29,480 bases of DNA from the IMG/VR virus record IMGVR_UViG_3300009169_000072, positions 1-29,480 of that record; one strand, given 5' to 3'. Positions 1 to 6,455 of this stretch are shown here, one piece after another. Made by a program: the position numbers and the translations under genes. Origin of the DNA: a virus. The notes beneath the pieces are model-generated. The model made no database searches, had not been told where the DNA came from, and was given only the letters and a program-made list of their open reading frames with translations. Every line of letters starts with the position of its first letter. The first letter of the stretch is position 1.

Positions 1-2
1 AC

Positions 3-1070
3 GCCTTCATGCGGGAGATCCGGAACGGGGTCCTGCGCGGCGAGTCCATCGACGACATGGCGCGGCGGGTCCGCGGCAAGCCGACTGGGAAGCGGTTCAG
101 CTGGTACACGAAGAAGGGGGAGCATCGCTGGAACGTGGAGTTCGAGGGTGGCCTGCTGCAGACGAACACCAGGAACGCGAAGGCGCTCGTCAGGACCTCG
201 GTGCAGGCGGTTGCCGGTCAGGCGCGGCGGGAGACCTACCTTGCGAACCGGGACGTGGTGAAGGGGATCGAGCAGGTCTCGACCCTGGACACGCGCACGA
301 CCCCGATCTGCATGGCGTATGACGGCGAGCAGTGGTACTTCGAGGACCAGGACAACGAGGAGTCCCTCACCCAGGCGGCGAGGGAGGCCCACAGCCCCGG
401 TCTCACCACCACCTACGGAGCGGGCCCGCAGAAGGGGAAGGCGCAGGAGAAGAAGCGGGAATTCAGGCCCCTCTCCAAACGTGACGCACTGGAGGCGAAC
501 GACGCCTGGGCTTCAGAACTGACAGAGGAGCAGTTGATCCCGATCGACGACTACGTAGGGGGGACCTTCAAGGACATCAACACCTTCCTCAGGACCGACG
601 AGAAGAAAACCAGCGGCCACACGAAGGAATCGCTCCGGGAGTGGCGGGACAAGCTCGACCAGCTCATCGCAGAAACCCCGGGGATGCCAGAGGACGCGAG
701 CGTCTTCAGAGCCGGGAGCCCGAAAATGCTGGGGGCGAAGTCAGCGAAAGACATCGCAGGATTCCGCAAAATGATCGGGAAGAAGGTCTCGGATAAGGCA
801 TACGTCTCAACGAGCATTTTCAAGGAAGTAGCTTCGGGCGACCCCGACCACGCAGTGTGTTACCGCATCCAGGTTCCGAAGGGTACGAAAGGTATCTTCA
901 TGCCGTCGGTCGGGCCGCGGCAGAAGGAAATCATGGGGTACACCTCATTCGAGATGGCGCTTGAGGGCGAGTTCCTCCTGGGCCGGAATGGTCAATTCAT
1001 TGTCTCCGCAGTGGAGGAGACCAACAGGGGCACGGTGGTCGTTCTCGACTACATCGGAGGTGGGTCATGA
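3..1070 (+). CDS. MuF-type minor head protein (N-terminal half) with ADP-ribosyltransferase domain, 5' partial
   Basis: The reading frame is open to the window edge, so the true start probably lies upstream; numbering here is from the ATG at 9. Residues 1-115 resemble the SPP1 gp7 / Mu gpF head-morphogenesis domain: a helical segment with VRTSV at 61-65, then the signature LDTRTTPIC (93-101) and YDG (104-106). The domain stops before its usual final HxxCRS motif, which is found in the gene at 1177. From about 170 the protein becomes an ADP-ribosyltransferase exoenzyme-like domain. It keeps the three R-S-E motifs: Arg234 in VFRAGS, S267-T-S, and the biglutamate E319-G-E321 in ALEGEFLL, the ExE form typical of arginine-modifying enzymes. 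As a minor head protein it would sit near the portal inside the capsid and might be ejected with DNA. The stop overlaps the next start (ATGA, 1067-1070). The host target is unknown. Confidence 0.85.
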   Translation, partial: AFMREIRNGVLRGESIDDMARRVRGKPTGKRFSWYTKKGEHRWNVEFEGGLLQTNTRNAKALVRTSVQAVAGQARRETYLANRDVVKGIEQVSTLDTRTTPICMAYDGEQWYFEDQDNEESLTQAAREAHSPGLTTTYGAGPQKGKAQEKKREFRPLSKRDALEANDAWASELTEEQLIPIDDYVGGTFKDINTFLRTDEKKTSGHTKESLREWRDKLDQLIAETPGMPEDASVFRAGSPKMLGAKSAKDIAGFRKMIGKKVSDKAYVSTSIFKEVASGDPDHAVCYRIQVPKGTKGIFMPSVGPRQKEIMGYTSFEMALEGEFLLGRNGQFIVSAVEETNRGTVVVLDYIGGGS

Positions 1071-1180
1071 CCAAAAAGCGGGAGGTCAGCGAACGGTTCT
1101 TCTGGCGCGATGGTGACGTGGTGATCTCAGAACCCGATGAGGAGGAAGAGGAGCAGGAAGAGGAGGAGGCGAAGGGATGA
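1067..1180 (+). CDS. Poly-glutamate microprotein between the two halves of the MuF module
   Basis: A 37-residue peptide starting at the ATG inside the ATGA that ends the preceding gene, and ending in the ATGA that begins the next. The first half is mixed (MTKKREVSERFFWRDGD), the second almost pure acid (EPDEEEEEQEEEE). I do not recognise a family. ATGA overlaps on both sides imply translational coupling with the two MuF-related genes. The GAG/GAA codons form an AGGAGG-like stretch just before the next start, so its coding sequence doubles as the downstream ribosome binding site. It could be an acidic partner of a basic domain, such as an inhibitor or chaperone of the neighbouring enzymatic domains, or only a translational spacer. 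Nothing in the sequence decides between these. Confidence 0.6.
   Translation: MTKKREVSERFFWRDGDVVISEPDEEEEEQEEEEAKG
1161..1166 (+). promoter_or_regulatory. Shine-Dalgarno embedded in poly-Glu codons
   Basis: AGGAGG lies 10 bases upstream of the ATG at 1177, within a longer purine run (1139-1176) that encodes the glutamate tail of the 37-residue peptide. It is the obvious ribosome binding site for the following gene. Confidence 0.5.
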
Positions 1181-2778
1181 AGCCCGCCGGTCCCCAGGGT
1201 CTGCCGTACAACGGTGGGGTGCCGCGGCACTGGAACTGCCGAAGTGCTGAGATCCCAATCACTTACACCTGGGAGGAGCTGGGGATCACCGGCATCGGCG
1301 AGACCCGACGGGTGGTCGAGGGTGGGGAGCGGGCGTCGATGTTCGGCCCGACGAAGCACCGGAGCTTCGACTCCTGGCTGGGGTCGCTGGAGCCGGAGGA
1401 GCAGGACTCGGTGCTGGGCTCGAAGCGGCTCGGCGAGGCGTTCCGCTCCGGGCAGCTGACCTCGGTCAAGCAGATGGTGGACGCCGCGACCGGGCGCCCG
1501 CTCCTGATGCGCGAGATGGAAGAGTTCGGTCTCATCCCGCCGCGCTACCCGGCCCGGGTCATCGGCGCCGGGGGCGCCGGAGCCGCAATCGGCGGCGGCA
1601 GCGGGTACGTCTCGCCCGAGAAGTGGATCGAGGACATCCGGCAGCAGATCCTCGCTGAGTACAAGGACCCGAGGTCGGACTACCGGCAGATCGACCGTGC
1701 GATCGACAAACTGGAGTACGAGAAGATCGACTTGCAGGAGGAACTCAAAAACAACGATCTCGGGCTGGTCCCCCTGACCTCTGCCGAGGTCGCGGCGAAG
1801 AGGGCCCGGATCAAAGCGGTCGAGAACGAGCAGCTGCAGCTCAGGGTCAAGGAGAAGAGCTATTTCGCGAGGAAGTACATCGCTCCGCTGACCAGCGGGA
1901 GAGCGAACATCAACGTTATCCGTGGGGAGCAGGCGCGGGACCTTCAGATCGCCGACCTGAAGCGGGAGCAGGCGATCATCCGGCGTGACCTGGACGCCAT
2001 AAACGCGCAGATCGCCGACCTGAAGCAGAAGGGAAAGCCGGTCACGCAGGACCTCGTCAATGAGAGGATCCGGCTTTCGAGGGCGATCTCAGATCGCAAC
2101 CTTGAAATCAACCGAGCGATGACGCCGCTGAAACCGAGGGCGGAGCGAGCGATCGACCACGCGGTAGACCTCCTCTCGGACATGCTTGGCGACAACTCGA
2201 CGCTCGTCAACGACTGGCGCGGGGCCCAGGACAGCACCTACTGGGAGGGGTTGCTGTCATCGGAGCGCTTCGACGTTCCGGAGCTGAAGAACCTGCATCA
2301 GGCTGGTCCGAAGGAGGTGGTGTTCGCTTTCGGGAAGGACACGGCGTACCGCGGCGGCGGGTCTCGGGGGTTCGTCACGCTGAAGGAACTGAACGAGGAC
2401 AGCTTTCACAGCATCATTCACGAGCTGGGGCATCACCTCGAACTGACCGACGAGACCACGATGCGCCGGGTCATGGACTACATCCGCGTCAGAACCGGGC
2501 CGGAGTTCGGGAACCCAACCATCGACGCAGGGAGGTGGAAGTGGCAGTACGGTGAAGAGCAAACCGGGGGGCCATTCGTCCGCCCCTACTGCGGAGCCGG
2601 TTACGGTTGGAACATGAGGAAACCGGAGGCGACAGAGTGGCTCTCGGTTGCCCTGGAGGACTTGGCAGCAAGGACCGTGCCACTCGCCCAGGTGGACCCG
2701 ATGAGCTTCGAGTTCATGCTGCGCTACTTGACGAACGACTGGGCGACGTGGCAGTATAGCGGGGTCTTCGGAGGTTGA
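1177..2778 (+). CDS. MuF-type minor head protein (C-terminal half) with HELGH metallopeptidase-like domain
   Basis: A 533-residue protein. Residues 1-120 match the C-terminal part of MuF/gpF head proteins: LPYNGGVPRHWNCRS (9-23) is the HxxCRS metal-binding-like end of that domain. It is followed by the usual downstream features ERASMFGP (51-58), DSWL, SVLG and a final REMEEFGL. The N-terminal half of this domain is in the gene ending at 1070. Residues 130-143 are a Gly/Ala linker, and 147-320 are charged helices, probably coiled coil. Residues 340-533 form a separate domain with H415-E-L-G-H419, the HExxH zinc motif, and a later TEWLS whose Glu487 is a plausible third zinc ligand (gluzincin-like). 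This resembles phage and polymorphic-toxin metallopeptidase domains. It may process capsid proteins or act as an injected protease; the sequence does not say which. The start is the ATG in ATGA at 1177, behind a purine-rich site. Confidence 0.8.
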   Translation: MKPAGPQGLPYNGGVPRHWNCRSAEIPITYTWEELGITGIGETRRVVEGGERASMFGPTKHRSFDSWLGSLEPEEQDSVLGSKRLGEAFRSGQLTSVKQMVDAATGRPLLMREMEEFGLIPPRYPARVIGAGGAGAAIGGGSGYVSPEKWIEDIRQQILAEYKDPRSDYRQIDRAIDKLEYEKIDLQEELKNNDLGLVPLTSAEVAAKRARIKAVENEQLQLRVKEKSYFARKYIAPLTSGRANINVIRGEQARDLQIADLKREQAIIRRDLDAINAQIADLKQKGKPVTQDLVNERIRLSRAISDRNLEINRAMTPLKPRAERAIDHAVDLLSDMLGDNSTLVNDWRGAQDSTYWEGLLSSERFDVPELKNLHQAGPKEVVFAFGKDTAYRGGGSRGFVTLKELNEDSFHSIIHELGHHLELTDETTMRRVMDYIRVRTGPEFGNPTIDAGRWKWQYGEEQTGGPFVRPYCGAGYGWNMRKPEATEWLSVALEDLAARTVPLAQVDPMSFEFMLRYLTNDWATWQYSGVFGG

Positions 2779-2780
2779 GC

Positions 2781-3041
2781 ATGGCGGACGGGCACGTCAC
2801 CTTCACGGTCAAGGGGCTGGGCGAGTTCGTCCTGCGGGGCGGGAAGATCACCGAGGCTCCGAGCGAGGACCTCCGCGAGTCCATGCAGTTCAACGTGGAG
2901 ACGACCTCACCGCTTCGCGATGAGTGGTTCGACCCCGACACGGATTTTCAGCTGGCGAAGCGGCTCCAGAAGCTATACGGCGCCAGCATGACCGTCACCG
3001 AGCCTATTCCCCCGGTCCACGATTCGCCGAACCTCTGGTGA
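2781..3041 (+). CDS. Hypothetical head-module protein
   Basis: An 86-residue protein of unrecognised family. I start it at the ATG at 2781 because GGAGG (2770-2774) lies six bases upstream; an in-frame TTG at 2775 overlaps the preceding stop and is less likely. The N-terminus is beta-like (HVTFTVKGLGEFVLRGGKI) and the middle acidic. No signal peptide or membrane segment is visible. It directly follows the MuF-metallopeptidase gene and probably belongs to the same transcript. Its last 38 bases overlap, tail to tail, the end of a minus-strand gene. Its role is unknown; a small head or accessory protein is a guess from position. Confidence 0.65.
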   Translation: MADGHVTFTVKGLGEFVLRGGKITEAPSEDLRESMQFNVETTSPLRDEWFDPDTDFQLAKRLQKLYGASMTVTEPIPPVHDSPNLW

Positions 3042-3288
3042 CGCCCGCGGTGTCTCGCCACTCGATGAAGCCTCCGGCAGCTCGGATGGCGTCGAGGCCC
3101 GCCTCTCCGACCGCGATGTAGCCCGCCTTCAGGTAGCGCGTGACCTGCGGGATGGCGCCGGGGACGTCCACTGGGCGGACGGCTCGCAGCACGGCGCCGG
3201 ACCGATCGAAGCCAGCGTGACCGGCGGGCACCGTGCCGGGCAGATCGTAGATCTCCGGGGCGGTGGTGAAGATCAGTGGAGAAATCAT
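3004..3288 (-). CDS. Minus-strand hypothetical protein (second of antisense pair)
   Basis: A 94-residue protein read against the late operon. A good ribosome site (AGGGAG, five bases before ATG) supports a real start at 3288. The sequence has ordinary amino-acid composition with segments such as PEIYDLPGTVP and VGEAGLDAIRAAGGFIEW, unlike the Arg/Pro/Ser-rich shadows elsewhere in this GC-rich window. I recognise no family. It follows the minus-strand gene at 3331-3558 after 42 bases and is probably co-transcribed with it. Its last 38 bases overlap the end of the + gene at 2781-3041. A moron-type accessory gene is possible; no toxin, antitoxin or repressor motif is evident. Confidence 0.6.
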   Translation of the reverse strand: MISPLIFTTAPEIYDLPGTVPAGHAGFDRSGAVLRAVRPVDVPGAIPQVTRYLKAGYIAVGEAGLDAIRAAGGFIEWRDTAGVTRGSANRGPGE

Positions 3289-3330
3289 CTCAACTCCCTG
3301 ATGTGAATATCGGGGCCCAAAGGGGTTATG

Positions 3331-3558
3331 TCAAGCCCTCAGGTCCATCGGGCGGGTGTCGAGGGCGTCGAGCAGCTGGGGGACGTCCTCGGCGGGGAGG
3401 TTGTAGACCTCGTAGATCTCGCCGTTCGCGCCCACCGAGACCACCGGATCGGGTGGGTCTGAGAGGGCCGCGGTCAGGAGTGCCTGCTCCAGGCTGTCGA
3501 ACCAGATCCGGTCCAGCTGCCAGTCGAGGTCCCCGTGGAGGACGCGGTGGTATGTCAT
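3331..3558 (-). CDS. Minus-strand hypothetical protein (first of antisense pair)
   Basis: A 75-residue acidic protein with a natural-looking sequence (LDWQLDRIWFDSLEQALL, then GEIYEVYNLPAEDVPQLL). I recognise no family. There is no purine-rich site before the ATG; instead TATCAT sits six bases upstream, so the mRNA may be leaderless (see the promoter entry). The stop is 42 bases from the next minus-strand start. This gene and its partner interrupt an otherwise uniform + strand late operon between the minor head genes and the scaffold gene. A small regulator or superinfection function is typical of such morons, but nothing here proves it. Confidence 0.6.
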   Translation of the reverse strand: MTYHRVLHGDLDWQLDRIWFDSLEQALLTAALSDPPDPVVSVGANGEIYEVYNLPAEDVPQLLDALDTRPMDLRA

Positions 3559-3564
3559 AGGGGG

Positions 3565-3570
3565 ATGATA
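3565..3570 (-). promoter_or_regulatory. Candidate -10 box for a leaderless antisense transcript
   Basis: On the minus strand TATCAT (3570 to 3565) is separated from the ATG at 3558 by only CCCCCT. Transcription starting about 6-7 bases after a -10 box would begin at the start codon, which would explain the missing ribosome site. No convincing -35 box lies 16-18 bases upstream, so this is tentative. Confidence 0.35.
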
Positions 3571-3578
3571 CCAAAGGC

Positions 3579-3607
3579 TTGCAAAACCAGGAGCCGGGTG
3601 CTATCTC
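3579..3607 (+). promoter_or_regulatory. Candidate sigma70-type promoter for scaffold and capsid genes
   Basis: TTGCAA (3579-3584) and TATCTC (3602-3607) are spaced by exactly 17 bases, upstream of the scaffold gene and just after the start of the divergent minus-strand pair. A separate promoter here would restore late transcription beyond the antisense genes. The match to consensus is moderate. Confidence 0.4.
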
Positions 3608-3657
3608 TTAATCAGGAAACGACATCTGGCGCATGGGCGCCTCCCAGGAGGGAAATG

Positions 3658-4431
3658 ATGGGAAAACTTGAGAAGGAGGTCGGGAGCCTGGATGGCATCG
3701 ACCCACGGTTCCACGGTCTCTACGTCGAGAGCGGGGGCAAGTTCAAGCTGGACGACACGGTGTTCGAGGGGTTCGTCCCTGAGACCGAGGTCCAGGGGCT
3801 CGCGAAGAACAAGGACGAGATCCTGAGCGAGCTGCGGATGGTCCGCGGCAAGCTGAAGGAGATCGAGCCCGAGTTCAGGCGGCTCCAGACCGACGAGGAG
3901 AAGCGGCAGGAAGAGAAGGCGCGGGCCGAGGGCGACTACAAGGCGCTCATCTCGCAGACCGAGGAGAAGTACAACAAGATCCTCGCCGAGCGCGAAGCCG
4001 AGCTGAAGGCGATCACGAACAATCTGGTGAACGAGAAGGTGACGAAGACGGCGACTGCAGCGCTCGCGAAGGCGAAGGGCTCAGTGACCGTCCTGCTGCC
4101 TCACGTCGAACGCGCATGCCGGTGCGTGAAAGACGAGAGCGGCGACTGGCGAGTCGAAGTCCTCGGGAAGGACGGGAAACCCAGGCTCAGCCCAGGCAAA
4201 GGGAACTCCCTCATGACCATCGACGAACTCGTCCAAGAGATGAAGGACTCGGACGAGTATGCCATGTGTTTCGAGGGAGATGGAGCGACCGGGGGAGGGT
4301 CTCCAGGGTCGCATGGCAGCGGTGGCAACCCCATCGTCCTCAAAGGCGACGACCGGCGCGACCCCGACAAGTACAAGGCCGCGAAGAAGGCGGCTGCGGA
4401 GCGGGGAGTGCCTCTCATCATGCAGGAGTAA
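3658..4431 (+). CDS. Capsid scaffolding protein
   Basis: A 257-residue protein. The frame is open upstream, but AGGAGG at 3646-3651 fixes the start at the ATG at 3658 (six bases away) or the adjacent ATG at 3655. The N-terminus (SLDGIDPRFHGLYVESGGKFKL, residues 10-31 overall) is the motif seen at the start of many phage scaffolds. It is followed by a long charged coiled coil (about 50-130), and a C-terminal part with MTIDELVQEMK and a Gly/Ser-rich stretch before a basic tail (DPDKYKAAKKAAAERG). Scaffolds chaperone coat assembly into a procapsid and then leave or are degraded. The coat gene follows six bases later. If the HELGH domain upstream is a capsid protease, this protein is a candidate substrate, but that is only inference. 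Confidence 0.8.
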   Translation: MGKLEKEVGSLDGIDPRFHGLYVESGGKFKLDDTVFEGFVPETEVQGLAKNKDEILSELRMVRGKLKEIEPEFRRLQTDEEKRQEEKARAEGDYKALISQTEEKYNKILAEREAELKAITNNLVNEKVTKTATAALAKAKGSVTVLLPHVERACRCVKDESGDWRVEVLGKDGKPRLSPGKGNSLMTIDELVQEMKDSDEYAMCFEGDGATGGGSPGSHGSGGNPIVLKGDDRRDPDKYKAAKKAAAERGVPLIMQE

Positions 4432-4437
4432 AACACC

Positions 4438-5577
4438 ATGACACAGGTTCTCTCATCTTACGATCCCCTGTTCTACGCGCAGGAGGGTCTGATCGCGCTC
4501 GAAAAGGCGCTCGGGCTCGCCAGCCGCGTCCACCGTGGCTACGACAAGACCCCCAGGACCAAGGGCTCGGTGATCGACATCCGGGTCCCCTCGACCTTCA
4601 CGGCTGCGAACGCCCCGGCGACCGCCGCGGACATCACCGCCTCCAACATCCAGATCAACCTGGACCAGTGGAAGGAAGTGAAGTTCAAGCTCACCGACAA
4701 GGAGCTGGCGGCGACCCAGGACGACATCATCAACGAACACATCCGGCCCGCCGCATACGCGCTGGCGGACAACATCGACCAAGCGATCGCGGCTCAGTAT
4801 TACCTGATCCCGTGGCAGGTCACTGCCACCGCCCCGGTCGCGGTCGCCGACATCGTGGGCTGTCGGAAGGTCCTCTTCGACAACGGCGTCCCGATGAACG
4901 ACAACCAGCTCTACTTCATGGTCAGCGGCACCGTCGAGTCCGAGCTGCTGCAGCAGTCAGCGTTCGCCCAGTGGTCGGGCGCCGGTGCGACCGGCGAGGC
5001 GACCCAGCGGACCGCCGTCTTCGGTAGCCGCTACGGCTTCGAGTTCTTCGCGAACCAGAACGCCCCGACCCACACCGCCGGGACGTTGACCGCGGGCACC
5101 GCGCTGCAGCTGAACGCCGGGATCGCGGCGGGCGTGACCACCTGCGTCTTCAAGGACTCCGGCGGCTCCCTGAGCGGCACCGTGAAGGCTGGTGACACCT
5201 TCGTCATGGCTGGCAACAGTCAGAGCTACACGATCACGGCGGACGCGACCGCTGCCGCGAACCTCATCACCGTGACGTTCTCCCCCGCCTCCGTGGCGAC
5301 CTACTCGACCAGCGCGGCTGTGACCAAGACGCAAGCCAGTGGTCAGCAGTCGATCGCGTTCCACCGTACTTGGCTCGCGCTCGCGATGGCTCCGCTGCCG
5401 GAGACCGGCAACCAGTTGGGCGCCAGGATCGCCTCGATTTCCGACCCGAAGACCGGGCTCGCGCTGCGGTCCCGGATGTACTACGTCGGCAACAGCTCCG
5501 AGGTCCATGTCGCCCTCGACGTCCTCTACGGCATCAAGACCCTGGACGGCAACCGCGCCGTCAGGCTGGAGGACTAG
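4438..5577 (+). CDS. Major capsid protein, P22 gp5-like (HK97 fold)
   Basis: A 379-residue protein. The N-terminal pattern resembles the P22 coat (gene 5) family: a long N-arm with YAQEGLIALEKALGLASRVHRGY (by pieces, residues 13-35), GSVIDIRVPSTF (43-54), then EVKFKLTDKELA and a helical spine near 95-122. About 212-300 is a Thr/Ala/Gly-rich beta segment with AGDTFVMAG and SYTITADATA, which I read as the insertion domain characteristic of this family. The C-terminal part (SIAFHRTWLALAMAPLP, 305-321; SRMYYVGNSSEVHVALD) completes the fold. It assembles the icosahedral shell on the scaffold. The start is the ATG at 4438 with GGAG nine bases upstream. A strong hairpin follows the stop. Confidence 0.87.
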   Translation: MTQVLSSYDPLFYAQEGLIALEKALGLASRVHRGYDKTPRTKGSVIDIRVPSTFTAANAPATAADITASNIQINLDQWKEVKFKLTDKELAATQDDIINEHIRPAAYALADNIDQAIAAQYYLIPWQVTATAPVAVADIVGCRKVLFDNGVPMNDNQLYFMVSGTVESELLQQSAFAQWSGAGATGEATQRTAVFGSRYGFEFFANQNAPTHTAGTLTAGTALQLNAGIAAGVTTCVFKDSGGSLSGTVKAGDTFVMAGNSQSYTITADATAAANLITVTFSPASVATYSTSAAVTKTQASGQQSIAFHRTWLALAMAPLPETGNQLGARIASISDPKTGLALRSRMYYVGNSSEVHVALDVLYGIKTLDGNRAVRLED

Positions 5578-5590
5578 CCCGTAAGTGATT

Positions 5591-5620
5591 GTGGCGGGGG
5601 ACTTTGCGGTCCCCCGCCAC
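5591..5620 (+). terminator. Perfect 12-bp hairpin after the coat gene
   Basis: GTGGCGGGGGAC (5591-5602), loop TTTGCG, and its exact complement (5609-5620) lie 14 bases after the capsid stop. There is no U-run downstream (CTCTTC follows), so it may be a partial terminator or, equally well, an RNA end that protects the abundant coat mRNA from 3' decay while some transcription continues into the neck genes. Confidence 0.6.
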
Positions 5621-5644
5621 CTCTTCAGAGCGAAGGGAGCTGAC

Positions 5645-5941
5645 ATGGGTAGCTTGCCGACAGTGGTCGTGAAGAACAAGCAGGGGCACCTGCTCGTCAT
5701 CAACGTGAGCGACTTCGACCCCAAGATCCACGAGCCCGCCGGGGACGAGGCGCCGGAGGCGGCAGCGCCGCCGCCCGATCAGCCCGCCCCTGACGTCAGA
5801 GAGGCGTTCGAGGTGAAGGTGGCGGCAGCGACGAGCCTGAAGGCGCTTCGGTCGATCGCTGACGAGATCGGGGTCCAGCTGCCAGCCGATGCGAAGACCC
5901 TGGTGGCGGCTCGCGCCTACCTCCTGACAAACGCGCCGTAG
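5645..5941 (+). CDS. Small head-completion-region protein with C-terminal SAP/HeH-like fold
   Basis: A 98-residue protein. I use the ATG at 5645 because GGGAG lies five bases upstream; the open frame extends back into the hairpin, which is unlikely to be coding. The N-terminal 30 residues are beta-like (TVVVKNKQGHLLVINVSDFD), followed by an Ala/Pro linker (EAAAPPPDQPAP). The C-terminal segment SLKALRSIADEIGVQLP plus a final helix resembles the short helix-extended-helix motifs seen in small phage proteins between coat and neck genes. A role in head completion or decoration is inferred from position only. Confidence 0.65.
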   Translation: MGSLPTVVVKNKQGHLLVINVSDFDPKIHEPAGDEAPEAAAPPPDQPAPDVREAFEVKVAAATSLKALRSIADEIGVQLPADAKTLVAARAYLLTNAP

Positions 5942-5951
5942 GGGGTGCTGA

Positions 5952-6455
5952 ATGGCTCTCGTGGCTGAGGACGGCACCGGGAAGTCAGACGCGAACTCCT
6001 ACATCTCGCTCGCCGACGCCGAGACCTACTTCACGAACCGCGGCGTCCCGGCGAGCTGGACTGCCGCCACCAACGCGGAGAAGGAGGCGGCGCTCGTCAG
6101 CGCCACCCAGTACCTCGACGCGAACTACGAGTGGGCGACCGGGGATATCGGGTCGGACACCCAGGCGCTCGGGTGGCCCAGGAGCGGCGCCTACGACCGC
6201 TTCGGGCGGTCGATCGAGTCCACGGTGGTCCCGCCCCGCGTCGAGGACGCCTGCTGCGAGGCGGCAGTCCGGGCGCTTGACGGCGACCTGCTCGGCGACC
6301 AGACTCAGAAGGTGGTCGAGGAAGAGGTCACGGGCGCCGTCAGGGTGCGCTACAGCGAGGCGGCGCCCCAGGGCACGACCTACCCGCTGATCGACGCCCT
6401 CCTGCTCGGGCTCGCGATGTCCACCCTCTATCAGGTGGAGGTCGTCCGGTCATGA
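5952..6455 (+). CDS. Head-tail connector (adaptor) protein, DnaT-like family
   Basis: A 167-residue protein. SYISLADAETYFTNRG (16-31), the following helix ending SATQYLDANYEW, the QALGWPR motif (72-78), the VVPPRVEDACCEAAVRAL helix and a helical C-terminus are the standard pattern of the phage family usually annotated as DnaT-like or head-tail connector proteins. Despite that name there is no sign of a replication role here; its position after the coat gene and before the closure protein fits an adaptor ring under the portal. GGGGGTG precedes the ATG. The stop overlaps the next start by four bases. Confidence 0.75.
   Translation: MALVAEDGTGKSDANSYISLADAETYFTNRGVPASWTAATNAEKEAALVSATQYLDANYEWATGDIGSDTQALGWPRSGAYDRFGRSIESTVVPPRVEDACCEAAVRALDGDLLGDQTQKVVEEEVTGAVRVRYSEAAPQGTTYPLIDALLLGLAMSTLYQVEVVRS

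Noticed and set aside
3535-3657. Upstream extension of the scaffold protein to a GTG
   Set aside because: It crosses the intergenic promoter region and the antisense start; AGGAGG at 3646 fixes the start at 3655 or 3658.
5952-6455. Reading the DnaT-like protein as a replication factor
   Set aside because: The name comes from distant similarity; the gene order coat, connector, closure, gp10-like, terminator supports a structural neck role.
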